From assembly GCF_006539125.1 (NCBI RefSeq), contig NZ_BJMK01000008.1:61705-125704 (forward strand): a stretch of 64,000 nucleotides of DNA, written 5' to 3'. Source of the DNA: Gluconobacter sphaericus NBRC 12467. GTDB taxonomy: Bacteria > Pseudomonadota > Alphaproteobacteria > Acetobacterales > Acetobacteraceae. The position numbers and the translations under genes are program-made. A model generated the notes under the pieces. It saw only the letters and a program-made list of their open reading frames with translations. It ran no database searches and was not told the DNA's origin. Positions 52,391 to 61,319 of the stretch are shown here, piece after piece (positions within the stretch are counted from its first letter, which is position 1; each line of letters starts with the position of its first letter).

Positions 52391-53557
52391 ATGGGCAGTA
52401 TTCCTATTTCCCAGGTCGTGAACGTCACTCCCGGCGTTCTGGCCGCAGGTACGGGCCTGAACAACCTCACTGGCCTGATTTGCACGACCCCAACGACATC
52501 CTTCCCGGTCGGAACGATCCGCGCCTTCACGAGCGCAACCGATGTCGGGACTTCTTTTGGGACCTCCTCCATGCTCTACAGCATGGCGCAGGTGTATTTT
52601 TCTGGGACAAGCAGATCGCTTACCACCCCCGGAACGCTCTATGTTGCGGCCGTGGATGCGACCGGAGAAACATCGTCCATCTCCGCGCAGCTCGACGCGC
52701 TGAGGGCTGCCCAAGGCGGCTGGAACGGCCTTGCCTTCGACAGCATCTACACGCCTGCCAACCTCGAACTGGTAGCAACGTGGGTCGGATCGCAGAAATC
52801 ATCTATCTTCGCGCCCCTCGTTGATTCCGACGCATCCGCAACGACCAGCGGCAGCACAAGCGCTTTCGGCGTTTGGCTCCAGACACAGACCGCAGGCGGC
52901 GTCACGGCTATTTATGACACCTCTCCACTGTCGGGCGCGCTGGCGCTGGCATGGATGGCGTCGCTGTCCTTTGGGACGACAAACGGCCGTCAGTCGCTCG
53001 CCTTCGTGGAGGACGCATCCGGGCTGGTCAGCCCTGCTGTGACTGATGGCAGCACGGCCAGCACGCTGATTGCCAACGGCTACTCGTTCTACGGCAGTTA
53101 TGCCAACGGGTCTGACGACTTCACGTTCTTCCGCCCCGGTCAGGTTTCAGGGAAATTCCTCTGGGCTGACAGCTATGTGAATCAAATCTGGCTGACGTCA
53201 GACATGACTAGCGATCTTATCTCGCTGCTGCTCACAACTGGCAATATCCCGTACAATACGGACGGGGACGCTTATGTTGAGGCCGCGTTGAAGCCGACCA
53301 TCACCCAGGCCTTCTCATTCGGTATGATCCGCGCTGGCGTTGATCTGACTACGCTCCAGCGCCAGCAGATCAACAACGCAGCCGGGAATACGACGGCGGC
53401 CGATAGCGTCGTTAACAACGGCTACTATCTCAAGCCCAACGTCAGCACGGCAGGCGCTTCATATCGCATCAGCAGAACCACACCCCCCGCACAGCTTTGG
53501 TATGCAGACGGCCAAAGCGTGCAATCCATTAGCCTGACAAGCGTAGAGGTGCAGTAA
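52391..53557 (+). CDS. Tail sheath-like protein (DUF3383)
   Basis: 388 aa. [26 protein letters not shown] is the family start; the mid-part has [21 protein letters not shown] and the C-terminal domain [17 protein letters not shown]3383 proteins form the contractile sheath in BcepB1A/AP22-like myophages, which classes this as a contractile-tailed phage. Confidence 0.88.
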   Translation: MGSIPISQVVNVTPGVLAAGTGLNNLTGLICTTPTTSFPVGTIRAFTSATDVGTSFGTSSMLYSMAQVYFSGTSRSLTTPGTLYVAAVDATGETSSISAQLDALRAAQGGWNGLAFDSIYTPANLELVATWVGSQKSSIFAPLVDSDASATTSGSTSAFGVWLQTQTAGGVTAIYDTSPLSGALALAWMASLSFGTTNGRQSLAFVEDASGLVSPAVTDGSTASTLIANGYSFYGSYANGSDDFTFFRPGQVSGKFLWADSYVNQIWLTSDMTSDLISLLLTTGNIPYNTDGDAYVEAALKPTITQAFSFGMIRAGVDLTTLQRQQINNAAGNTTAADSVVNNGYYLKPNVSTAGASYRISRTTPPAQLWYADGQSVQSISLTSVEVQ

Positions 53558-53558
53558 C

Positions 53559-53996
53559 ATGGCCGATCTGGATATCACCTCCGCGAATAGCGTTTTCGTT
53601 ATCACTGTCACTGGGCTGCTGAACGCGCCCGTTCGTCTGCAGAACTATGCCGCAGACCGGGCATGGGACGCTCCAGAACTGGAGCAGGCTGAGACTGAGA
53701 TGTCGATCGACGGCTATCTCAATGCAGGCTGGGTGCCCAACCCGGTAGATCAGACAGTGTCTCTGTCGGCTGCCAGCATCAGCGTGCCGGTCTTTGAAAA
53801 CATCATGGCCGCACAGCAGACATCCCGCTCTCTCTACCGCATCGGCGGAGAAATCACGCTGACCAGCACTGGCCGGAAATACACAATGGTCAATGGTGTT
53901 CTGCGCAGCGTGACCGTGCTGCCGGGCGCTGGTCGGACACTTGAAAACCGGACCTTTGCCATTCGCTGGCAGTCTGTAACGCCTGCGGGGGTCTGA
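53559..53996 (+). CDS. Tail tube protein
   Basis: 145 aa. A beta-rich protein with NYAADRAWDAPELEQAETEMSIDG and a closing LENRTFAIRWQSVTPAGV. Directly after the sheath gene, the usual tube position. Confidence 0.8.
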   Translation: MADLDITSANSVFVITVTGLLNAPVRLQNYAADRAWDAPELEQAETEMSIDGYLNAGWVPNPVDQTVSLSAASISVPVFENIMAAQQTSRSLYRIGGEITLTSTGRKYTMVNGVLRSVTVLPGAGRTLENRTFAIRWQSVTPAGV

Positions 53997-53997
53997 T

Positions 53998-54474
53998 ATG
54001 GCTCTCAAAGAAATCACAGTTGTCTGCCCCCATGAGGGGGCGGATAAGGGCAAGCGTTTTGCAATCACCCGTATGTCAGCCATTGAGGCCGATAAATGGG
54101 GGCGTCATTGCCTGCAGGCGGCTGCGGCATCGGGCGCCGATATTCCGGGGGTAGCGGCGGGCGGTGGCCTTGCGGCTGTCGCTGCGGCGGGCATTGGCAT
54201 TTTCGCGGCTATCCGCCCTGAGCGCATGGACGAATTGCTTGATCGTCTCATGCAGACCGTGGAGCTACTGCCCGACCCGAGCAACCCAGCCACGCGGCTG
54301 CCATGGGCCGTAGCCCAGACCCAAATCGAGGAAATCCCCACAATAGGCTGGCTCCAGACGGAGGCGTTCAAGCTGCATGTGGATTTTTTCAAGGGCGTCG
54401 GACGCTTGTTTTCCCTTCTGTCCTTGATGCTGGGAACGGAAGACCAAGACCCCTCGCCCAACCCAGAAACATAA
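53998..54474 (+). CDS. Tail assembly chaperone, G-type product
   Basis: 158 aa. IGWLQTEAFKLHVDFF and a central Gly/Ala-rich helix. It corresponds to lambda gpG-type chaperones that bind the tape measure. The end after residue 131 is the unshifted tail; a -1 slip at 54384-54390 would give a longer G-T fusion of about 200 aa. Confidence 0.82.
   Translation: MALKEITVVCPHEGADKGKRFAITRMSAIEADKWGRHCLQAAAASGADIPGVAAGGGLAAVAAAGIGIFAAIRPERMDELLDRLMQTVELLPDPSNPATRLPWAVAQTQIEEIPTIGWLQTEAFKLHVDFFKGVGRLFSLLSLMLGTEDQDPSPNPET
54384..54390 (+). promoter_or_regulatory. Probable -1 ribosomal frameshift heptamer
   Basis: T TTT TTC in the zero frame of the chaperone gene fits the X XXY YYZ rule exactly. It lies within the overlap with the -1 frame, which stays open to 54599. 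Confidence 0.7.
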
Positions 54475-54599
54475 ACCCTCGCCTCAGCATGGTGCTGACA
54501 GAAGGGTTGGCCACGCTTGCGGAACTCCAAACCATCTACGACAGCGAGGATTTCGAAGACCTCGTTGAGGCCGCTGCCATCAAGAGGTTCAATCGATAA
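54390..54599 (+). CDS. Tail assembly chaperone, T-frame extension
   Basis: 69 codons in the -1 frame, ending in TEGLATLAELQTIYDSED then a charged helix to the stop. The only internal ATG (54489) has no ribosome site, so a frameshift fusion with the upstream gene is the better explanation. Its stop overlaps the tape measure ATG. Confidence 0.72.
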   Translation, partial: QGRRTLVFPSVLDAGNGRPRPLAQPRNINPRLSMVLTEGLATLAELQTIYDSEDFEDLVEAAAIKRFNR

Positions 54600-56851
54600 T
54601 GCCCACACTCATCGACTCTTTGGTCATTGAATTGAACCTCAATGCAGCCGGAACGAAAAAGGGCGCGAAGGAAGCTTCAGGGGCGCTGGATGGTCTGAAG
54701 GATCGCGCCTCATCTCTTAAGAGTAACGTTGAGCAGGCAGCCAAAGGCGGCTCTGACGCGTTCCGTGGTTTAACGCGTGAAGCACTTTCTTTTTTCGCCG
54801 TTCTGACAGCCGGGAAAACGCTCAAGGCATTCGTGGCCGAAAACACAAGGGCCAATGTTGAGCTTGGCAATCTATCCCGAAATCTTGGAACCTCTGCCCA
54901 GACACTTGGGACATGGCAGACGGTCGCGGAATCTTTCGGTGGCACGGCCTCTGACGTGTCAGGCTCGATGCAATCTCTGGTCTCGCAATTTCAGACCATA
55001 GAGGGGCGCAGAAACCTCTCCCTCACTTTTACGCAGATGGGCGTCGCGCTTCAGGACGCAAACGGTAAGCTGCGCAGCATGAATGACCTCATGCCAGACC
55101 TGGCGCGGTCGGCGCAGCGCATGGGGCCTCAGTTATTTTCGGCCCTTGGAAGTCAGGCAGGCTTTAGCCAAGGCTTCATCAATATGCTTGAACAGGGGCC
55201 CGAAAAGATCGAGGCATTGTATGGCTCTCTGAAGAAATACGCCCCTACCGCCGCTGATACCAAGGCATCCGGCCAGTTGATGATGGATTGGGTGAAGCTG
55301 ACAGCGCAGTCAGAATCATTCGGGCGTAGCATCATGACGGCCTCTGAGCCCGCGCTCCACAACCTGATGCAGACGATCTCCGGTCTGATTGATGCAAATC
55401 AGGACTGGATCAAGACCGATATCGTGGACTTCATCAAACGCATGAACAAGGCTCTCGATGATGGAGATTGGCGGGGTATTGTCACGGATGCCCATGCGTT
55501 TGCGGATGTCGTCCGCGGGATCAACTGGAAGGGCATCATCGACGGAATCAGCCAGTTCGCAAAGGAAGCGAACAGCGGCGCAGAAGCTATAGGCGGATGG
55601 AAGCGGGTCGCGGAAGGGTTCTTTGCTCTCTGGGTCGGATCGAAATTCCTGCGCGTATTGAGCGGGATCACGATGCTCGCTCGTGTATCTGGCATTGGGC
55701 TCGCGTCTCTTACCAAACTGATTGGCCCACTATCGGCAGCGGCAAAACTGCTTAACCCGGTTGGCGACGCTTTGCTGATTACTGCAGGAGCCAACGCAGG
55801 CCTCTCGTATCTCGACAAGCACGACAAGAGCGACTTTTCGAGCAATCTCGATGATTGGGTCTCTCAGGAAACCGACGGATGGATGGGGCACAGCAAGGCT
55901 CAGCAACAGCATCCTGACCTCACGGGGGATCAGCAGGAGAAGGAAACGCTTCTCGATACGGAAGAACAGGAACACTCCCTTCCGTCCGGCATACTTGACG
56001 CTCTGTGGAAGACGGAGAGCGACCGTGGTGCCAACGCAAAAGACTCAGCAGCCGGGGCGCAGGGCGAAATGCAGATCATGCCCGCCGTCGCAAGGGAAGC
56101 GGGAATAGACCCGCACAATTTCACAGATGCGGCAAAGTATGCAGCGAGCGCGCTAAGGAAATACCATGATCAGTTTGGGTCATGGTCCAAGGCCGTCGCG
56201 GCCTACAACGTTGGACCAGGCCGAGTTGGAAACTTGGTGAGCGAATACGGGGACAACTGGGCCAGCCGTCTTCCGTCTGAAACTCAAGGTTATCTTGGCA
56301 AGGTCCTGGCAACGATGCAGCAAACGCACGACAGAGTGCCGGGTGCATCGGCGCCTCCACCTGCGGATCCGCGCGTACCAAACCCAACAATCCATCTCCC
56401 CGAGCAGCATGCACCCCAACCGGTTCAAGTTGCCATCAAATCTACACCCGTCCCCGCGCGACCAAAGTCAGACAAAACGCCCCAGCCTACTTTTGCGCCG
56501 CAAATAACAATCAAGCCGCCCCCTACTCCAACTCAAGAGCTTCCGCCTCAAACGGTAGCACAAGGCCTTGCGCAAAGGGCGCTCGCCCCCAAAACTGAAC
56601 AGCGCGAGGCCAAACAGAACAACGCGCCCGCAACCCATATTCAGAACTATATCGACGCGCAGACCCATGCGATCAACACGGCAAACGATCACTCAGCCTC
56701 GCATGCGGTCACAAATAACACGTCCAGCGTTTCTGCCAACGTCACGGTCAACGCTCATGGATCAGACCCGCATGCGACTGCGCAGGCCGTCAGGCAGGCG
56801 TTTAACGATCCGCGCATGTTGGCGCGCCAGGCCAATCTCGGCCTTATGTAA
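54599..56851 (+). CDS. Tape measure protein with lytic transglycosylase domain
   Basis: 750 aa. Helical N-terminal half (tail length ruler), hydrophobic segments at about 340-400, then an SLT domain with catalytic E473 in LWKTESDRG, GEMQIMP and AAYNVGPGRV. Pro/Gln-rich linker and a final domain. The lytic part would open peptidoglycan during DNA injection. Confidence 0.92.
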   Translation: MPTLIDSLVIELNLNAAGTKKGAKEASGALDGLKDRASSLKSNVEQAAKGGSDAFRGLTREALSFFAVLTAGKTLKAFVAENTRANVELGNLSRNLGTSAQTLGTWQTVAESFGGTASDVSGSMQSLVSQFQTIEGRRNLSLTFTQMGVALQDANGKLRSMNDLMPDLARSAQRMGPQLFSALGSQAGFSQGFINMLEQGPEKIEALYGSLKKYAPTAADTKASGQLMMDWVKLTAQSESFGRSIMTASEPALHNLMQTISGLIDANQDWIKTDIVDFIKRMNKALDDGDWRGIVTDAHAFADVVRGINWKGIIDGISQFAKEANSGAEAIGGWKRVAEGFFALWVGSKFLRVLSGITMLARVSGIGLASLTKLIGPLSAAAKLLNPVGDALLITAGANAGLSYLDKHDKSDFSSNLDDWVSQETDGWMGHSKAQQQHPDLTGDQQEKETLLDTEEQEHSLPSGILDALWKTESDRGANAKDSAAGAQGEMQIMPAVAREAGIDPHNFTDAAKYAASALRKYHDQFGSWSKAVAAYNVGPGRVGNLVSEYGDNWASRLPSETQGYLGKVLATMQQTHDRVPGASAPPPADPRVPNPTIHLPEQHAPQPVQVAIKSTPVPARPKSDKTPQPTFAPQITIKPPPTPTQELPPQTVAQGLAQRALAPKTEQREAKQNNAPATHIQNYIDAQTHAINTANDHSASHAVTNNTSSVSANVTVNAHGSDPHATAQAVRQAFNDPRMLARQANLGLM

Positions 56852-56862
56852 GGAAATCCGCC

Positions 56863-57594
56863 ATGGTGATGCAACTCGTAGCGCAGCCCGTTACGGCAAA
56901 TGTCATTCCCGGGTCAGGCGTTCCGAAACTGTGGTCGACGGTTATTTCAGATGCAGAAGCGGTAGCGTCGGTCGAACTCGACACGCTGGTTCAAAGCGCG
57001 TTGATCAGAGCGCAGGACCGCGTATGGGGGCTCTTTGATAATAAGAATAACCCTGTGCTCACAGGAGGGCGCGTTCGTGCCGTTGATCTTCGCGCCCAGT
57101 CTCGCATTTCTGATGCGCCGCAGGAGAAAGGTGCGTTCGTCTCCTACAACAAAGTGCAAATGCCAAAGGCCATCATGCTTGAGTTGCTGTGTGACGGCAG
57201 CACTATGTCTTATGGAAGCACTAGCGTCATTTCGAGCCTTCTGTCAGCGGCAGGACTGTCTACGTCCGTCGGGACAGATGTGCTGGCGCGTAAAGAATTT
57301 CTAGGCACGCTGGACGGACTTGTTGCCGACCTCAACCTGTATTTTGTCACGACGCCCGAGGCCACATACAACAATATGAACGTTACCGGCTACGGTATCC
57401 GCCGTTCGGCCGATCGCGGCGTGACGCTGATTTATGCCGAAATTTACCTTGAAGAAGTGCGGCAGACGGCCACAGCCGACACTACTCCTACAGCTTCTCC
57501 GTCCGGTCAAAGCCAGCAAGACGGGGGCAATGTGCAAGCGCAAACGGCAACATCAGCGCAGTTGGGTTCATATAATCAAACCGCGTTGGTTTGA
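56863..57594 (+). CDS. Baseplate-proximal tail protein
   Basis: 243 aa. QMPKAIMLELLCDGSTM, KEFLGTLDGLVADLNLYFVTTPE and GYGIRRSADRGVTLIYAEIYLEEVRQT. Proteins of this sort follow the tape measure in related myophages (gp53/Dit-like position). The exact role is not fixed. Confidence 0.7.
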   Translation: MVMQLVAQPVTANVIPGSGVPKLWSTVISDAEAVASVELDTLVQSALIRAQDRVWGLFDNKNNPVLTGGRVRAVDLRAQSRISDAPQEKGAFVSYNKVQMPKAIMLELLCDGSTMSYGSTSVISSLLSAAGLSTSVGTDVLARKEFLGTLDGLVADLNLYFVTTPEATYNNMNVTGYGIRRSADRGVTLIYAEIYLEEVRQTATADTTPTASPSGQSQQDGGNVQAQTATSAQLGSYNQTALV

Positions 57595-57603
57595 GGGAAG
57601 ACA

Positions 57604-58101
57604 ATGATGAGTGATGATCAGGAATTGCAGCCTTGGCTGGCTAAAGAGATGCTTCGACAAGCCGAAGCAACGTGTAAGACGCGGGTGGATGCGATCAACA
57701 AAACTCGGGATCGGGCGTCATCTCTACTGGGGTGGTCCATAGCGGCACTTACCGGATCGGTTGCCCTCGCCGCAAAGGGCTTCGGAGGACAGTCCATGGT
57801 GTTACTCCCGTCACTTGTTCTGTGCGCTGGGTTTGCCGCCACTTGTCTATGTTGCGTCTGGGTTTTAATGCCCCTGCGCATCGAGCGCATGACCCTCTAT
57901 CCGATAGAAGTGGAGCAAATTGCAGGGCAAACTAGGGCGACGACCGAAGAACAGCTTCAGGTGGCTATTGCTGACCACTTGGCACTTGCGGAGTGCGAAA
58001 ATGCAAAGGCGCACGAAAAGCGGCAAAAGTGGCTCAAGGCCGCATGGTTTGGCGCGATTATCGGGCCGTGCGCTTCACTTCTTCTGGTCGCGCTCAGCTA
58101 G
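57604..58101 (+). CDS. Three-TM accessory membrane protein
   Basis: 165 aa. Two N-terminal helices (RASSLLGWSIAALTGSVALAA; VLLPSLVLCAGFAATCLCC), a long soluble helix, then one C-terminal helix. The layout recalls the TM effector type of Pycsar/SLATT proteins, but no diagnostic motif is seen. It breaks the baseplate gene order and overlaps the convergent gene end by 27 nt, so it is probably an accessory insertion. Confidence 0.65.
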   Translation: MMSDDQELQPWLAKEMLRQAEATCKTRVDAINKTRDRASSLLGWSIAALTGSVALAAKGFGGQSMVLLPSLVLCAGFAATCLCCVWVLMPLRIERMTLYPIEVEQIAGQTRATTEEQLQVAIADHLALAECENAKAHEKRQKWLKAAWFGAIIGPCASLLLVALS

Positions 58102-58236
58102 CGCCTTCTTGAGATCGGGCGGCATACCGTCCATGGCAATAACAGTACCGCGCTTCTTCAGGTCTTCTGCAGTCATTCGGCGAGGATCTCGTTTGAAATC
58201 CCCCGCTGGTTTTTCAGTCTTCTTCTCGTCTGCCAT
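58075..58236 (-). CDS. 53-aa charged phage protein
   Basis: Start at 58236 with AGGAGAGAG upstream. Lys/Asp-rich (FKRDPRRMTAEDLKKRGT, PPDLKKALAERDQKK). Part of the minus-strand island in the late region. No family recognised. Confidence 0.6.
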   Translation of the reverse strand: MADEKKTEKPAGDFKRDPRRMTAEDLKKRGTVIAMDGMPPDLKKALAERDQKK

Positions 58237-58275
58237 CTCTCTCTCCTGAGTGGAGACATGACCACACCACCCGCC

Positions 58276-58380
58276 CCGGAGTCCGGTCAAAGGGGTGGGA
58301 TGAGGCGTATGGTCAGCTGCAAGAGAAGCAGGCAGCTCTTGTTGCCGCCTGATTACGGAGCCGCCCTTCGGGGCGGTTAA
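58276..58380. repeat. Inverted repeat copy 2 (pairs with 39235-39339)
   Basis: Contains the hairpin CCGCCC-TTCG-GGGCGG (58361-58376) and, on the plus strand, 25 C-terminal codons ending GWDEAYGQLQEKQAALVAA. An ATG at 58258 would reach that frame only after a one-base shift, so this copy is a decayed small gene. The similarity ends at the stop codon of the minus-strand two-TM gene. Confidence 0.9.
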
Positions 58381-58730
58381 GGAATCCATTTAAAACCGTG
58401 CGCCATCAGAGCCAATAAGCCTAGCATCAAGCCACCCAAACCAATTGACGCTGTGATTATAGCTCCAAACAAAAGACGAAAATCACGCTCTTGGGCCGAT
58501 CGCATTGAACGCAAATCATCGCGAACACCTTTAAGGGTATCAAGGACGCCTTCCATCTGGGTTTCGAGTTTTACGATACGCGGTTCCATATTTCCATTAT
58601 CTCCCCCGGGCCCACTTGGAGGCAAGTTATTTCCACCGCCGCCTCCTTCACCCAAACGCGTCAGATCAATGGGCCTGGGCGATGAGCCAAAAGTCGGCCC
58701 AAACTTATACACATTACTTAACTCGCTCAT
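58377..58730 (-). CDS. Coiled-coil two-TM protein of the late-region cassette
   Basis: 117 aa. Gly-rich N-terminus, a coiled coil (VKLETQMEGVLDTLKGVRDDLRS), then hydrophobic FGAIITASIGLGGLMLGLLALMA, possibly a hairpin of two helices. Looks like XhlA-type hemolysin-associated or effector proteins. Starts within the stop of its partner (4-nt overlap). Same length and layout as the TM protein at 38884-39237. Confidence 0.68.
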   Translation of the reverse strand: MSELSNVYKFGPTFGSSPRPIDLTRLGEGGGGGNNLPPSGPGGDNGNMEPRIVKLETQMEGVLDTLKGVRDDLRSMRSAQERDFRLLFGAIITASIGLGGLMLGLLALMAHGFKWIP

Positions 58731-59173
58731 TTGGAAGTGTCTTCCTGATCAGAAGTATCAGTTTTAGTGTCAGGTCCAGGAAGCGTTGCCTCAATTTGAG
58801 TTATCAGCAACCTCGCCAAGGTTGCTGCCCACTTTAGGGGGGTTACGAAGCCAAGCGCACCAAAAGATGGATGATTGAATATGAAAAGTGATCCACCTTT
58901 ATCCGGGGCCAAAGTACTAAACCAGCGCGGATCATTTATTACACGGGCTAACTGCTGCTCTGGGGGCAAAGGCGGGCCCTCCGCTTTTTCTAGTTCAGCG
59001 CGCGCACGGCCAAGGTACCAGATCAGACTGGTAATCTCGTCCTTATTGAGATCTCTGCTCCAGATAGGGATTGCGCCAGTTTGGACGCCTACCTTTACTG
59101 ATTTCTTATCTTGGCTAAGCTCATATTCGAAGCCTTCCGGGGCAACGTCTAGGCCAATATCACGCGATTCCAT
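58727..59173 (-). CDS. Soluble partner protein of the late-region cassette
   Basis: 148 aa, no TM. LNKDEITSLIWYLGRARAELEK and SLFIFNHPSFGALGFVTPLKWAATLARLL, with an acidic Thr/Asp-rich tail. No family recognised. Together with the overlapping TM gene it forms a two-gene unit read against the late operon. Confidence 0.62.
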   Translation of the reverse strand: MESRDIGLDVAPEGFEYELSQDKKSVKVGVQTGAIPIWSRDLNKDEITSLIWYLGRARAELEKAEGPPLPPEQQLARVINDPRWFSTLAPDKGGSLFIFNHPSFGALGFVTPLKWAATLARLLITQIEATLPGPDTKTDTSDQEDTSK

Positions 59174-59263
59174 ATGCCACCTGACAAGATACTAATCTGA
59201 TCATCCAGTAGTCAGAGGTGTAGTGGGTGAGTCAATGCTGCCCGTCTTCTGGATAAAGTTGCC

Positions 59264-59290
59264 AGCCACCCCTAACCGGGTGGCTTTTTT
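59264..59290 (+). terminator. Strong intrinsic terminator inside the late operon
   Basis: GCCACCC (59265-59271) pairs with GGGTGGC (59278-59284), followed by TTTTTT. Directs plus-strand termination just before the baseplate plug gene. Confidence 0.9.
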
Positions 59291-59309
59291 ATTGCCCGAA
59301 AGAATCTTT

Positions 59310-59618
59310 ATGTCGGATCCCGTCGTCATCCCTCTCAGCGCGGTTGCGAGCCAGACCGTACTGGTTCCGCTGTCGTCGCAGTCCATTCAGCTGGATATCG
59401 CACAGCTTGCAACCGGCCTTTTCATGAACATCACACTCAATGGCACGCTGGTGATGGCGGGCGTGCTTTGTCAGGACCGAACATGGATTGTCCGAAAATC
59501 CTATTTTGGCCTTCCTGGCGATCTGGTGTTTGTGGACACGATGGGGACTGACGATCCTGATTATTCGGGCTTAGGTAAGCGCTATCTGCTCTATTATCAG
59601 GAGGGGCAGAATGTCTGA
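59310..59618 (+). CDS. Baseplate plug protein
   Basis: 102 aa from the ATG at 59310; the longer frame from 59223 runs through the terminator hairpin. IPLSAVASQTVLVPLSSQSIQLDIAQLATGLFMNITLNG is typical of the small phage baseplate plug family. Overlaps the hub gene. Confidence 0.8.
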   Translation: MSDPVVIPLSAVASQTVLVPLSSQSIQLDIAQLATGLFMNITLNGTLVMAGVLCQDRTWIVRKSYFGLPGDLVFVDTMGTDDPDYSGLGKRYLLYYQEGQNV

Positions 59619-60561
59619 TGCGTCCTTTGTCAAACGCGAGCTAAAGCTCGTCTTCACTTACGGAGATAACCTGAGCAAGACCCTGACCCTGATGGGACAG
59701 CGGATTGCGTGCCAGATTGTAGGGGCTGGATTGATAGCTGGCGTGATGTGCTCTCTGCGGATCGAGGGCATGACGCAGGCACAAATGAACGCCCTGTCCA
59801 AACTGCAGGCCTCCATCATCATGCAGAGCAATAGCAGCGTGACTGTCATGGCACGCAGCGGCGGCACCTCAGCGGCGTGGCAGACGGTTTTCGTGGGTGG
59901 CATTACAGAGGCGTTCGCGGATTTCAGCGGCTCGCCTTCGGTCGCCTTCATGGTCACAGCTATGAGTATGGCCACAATCAACACAGCCCCCGTTAAGGCG
60001 ATCTCGTTTTCTGGCGACGTGGCTGTGGCAGACGTTATGAAGGCCATTGCTACGCAGGCCGGGCTGGGTTTTCAGAACAACGGTGTGACAGACGTGCTCA
60101 AAGGCGGCGTCACCTATAATGGGACGGCTGGCGAGCAGCTTGAGGTGGCGGCATCCGCAACCAAAACGTCCTATATTATCAGCAACAACATTCTCACTAT
60201 ATGGCCGCGCAATCTCAGCGCGAAGGGCACGCCCGCAGCCGAAATATCGGCCAGTACGGGCATGATCGGATACCCGGCCTATTCTCAGGGCGGCATGACA
60301 CTCGCAACGCTCTTTAACGGATTGATCGGCTTTCAGTCGCTCATCAAGCTGACATCGGATTATGCGCCCGCCGCATGGACACAGTCCGCCAGCCGCAACG
60401 GAGAACAGACGACCGGGATTGTGCTGCCGCCCTATAACGGGCTTTGGCGAGTAGTTCGGGTCCAGCATGACCTACAGTCCGAAACGCCTGGTGGACAGTG
60501 GACAACCTATATCGAAGCTGGACGGCCTGAGATTGTGCAGGAGACGATTTATGGCCAGTAA
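59611..60561 (+). CDS. Baseplate hub protein
   Basis: 316 aa. LRIEGMTQAQMNALSKLQ, VFVGGITEAFADFSGSPSVAF, a central FKBP-like part (VADVMKAIATQAGLGF) and WRVVRVQHDLQSETPGGQW match phage hub proteins (late-control D/gp44-like fold). Centre of the baseplate to which the spike attaches. Confidence 0.82.
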   Translation: MSDASFVKRELKLVFTYGDNLSKTLTLMGQRIACQIVGAGLIAGVMCSLRIEGMTQAQMNALSKLQASIIMQSNSSVTVMARSGGTSAAWQTVFVGGITEAFADFSGSPSVAFMVTAMSMATINTAPVKAISFSGDVAVADVMKAIATQAGLGFQNNGVTDVLKGGVTYNGTAGEQLEVAASATKTSYIISNNILTIWPRNLSAKGTPAAEISASTGMIGYPAYSQGGMTLATLFNGLIGFQSLIKLTSDYAPAAWTQSASRNGEQTTGIVLPPYNGLWRVVRVQHDLQSETPGGQWTTYIEAGRPEIVQETIYGQ

Positions 60562-61192
60562 TTATTCCGGATCGCTACGGCCGACAGACGCATCTTCTGC
60601 GTTTCAGGTTCAGACGGCCATGATCCGCCGCGTTCTCTCTATGCTAGGGGCCGCTCTTCCAGTCAAAGTGTTGAGCGTAAACGGCGTGGGCGTTAATCCG
60701 GTGGGGTTTGTCGATGTGCAGCCTCTGGTCCACCAGATCGACGGTGCGGGGAACCCTACCCCGCGCGGCGTCATTCATAATGTCCCTTATATCCGGCTTC
60801 AGGGCGGAACACGCGCTATCATCTGCGATCCTGCCGTGGGCGATACCGGGTTCATCATGATTGCATCACGCGATATTTCCACCGTCAAAGCCACGCGGTC
60901 CGCTGCAGCGCCGGGATCGTATCGCCAGCACGACACGGCGGACGCCATTTACATCGGTGGCCTGCTCAATGAAGCGCCGACGGAATACATCGGCTGGGTC
61001 GATGGGGATGTGCATGTCAAAACGGCAGGAAAATTCATCGTTGATGCCGCAGAAATGGACATTAACTGCGCGGTTAAAGTTGCGGGCGAAATTGCAGCAA
61101 CCGGTGACGTAAAGGCTGAGAATATATCGCTACAGAGCCATATTCACCCAGGTGTGCAGGCAGGGTCTGGCGAGACCGGTGCCCCCCAATAA
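60551..61192 (+). CDS. Baseplate spike protein (Gp138-like)
   Basis: 213 aa from the ATG at 60551 (GGAG 7 nt upstream). An OB-like domain (VGFVDVQPLVHQIDGAGNPTPRG), then a beta-helix-like end with SHIHPGV, the His-x-His site that binds iron at the tip of membrane-piercing spikes. Confidence 0.87.
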   Translation: MASNYSGSLRPTDASSAFQVQTAMIRRVLSMLGAALPVKVLSVNGVGVNPVGFVDVQPLVHQIDGAGNPTPRGVIHNVPYIRLQGGTRAIICDPAVGDTGFIMIASRDISTVKATRSAAAPGSYRQHDTADAIYIGGLLNEAPTEYIGWVDGDVHVKTAGKFIVDAAEMDINCAVKVAGEIAATGDVKAENISLQSHIHPGVQAGSGETGAPQ

Positions 61193-61282
61193 AGGCAGCG
61201 TAATTGCCGGGGGAGAGCAAAATTTCCCTTGTACCTGCCAGCATAAACGCAGTACGTTCGCATAAATTCCGGTCAGTCTATC

Positions 61283-61308
61283 AAGCGCCCCTCTCGGGCG
61301 CTTTTTTT
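61283..61308 (+). terminator. Second intrinsic terminator inside the baseplate operon
   Basis: GCGCCC (61285-61290) pairs with GGGCGC (61296-61301), extended by AA/TT and followed by a TTTTTTT run. Only 12 nt before the next start codon. Confidence 0.9.
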
Positions 61309-61319
61309 ATGAGCAACCG

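Noticed and set aside
42156..61242. A 16-nt exact repeat CCTTGTACCTGCCAGC at 42156-42171 and 61227-61242, with a partial copy at 41509
   Set aside because: In 64 kb about one such 16-mer match is expected by chance, and the three copies have no consistent spacing to genes. One lies inside a coding region.
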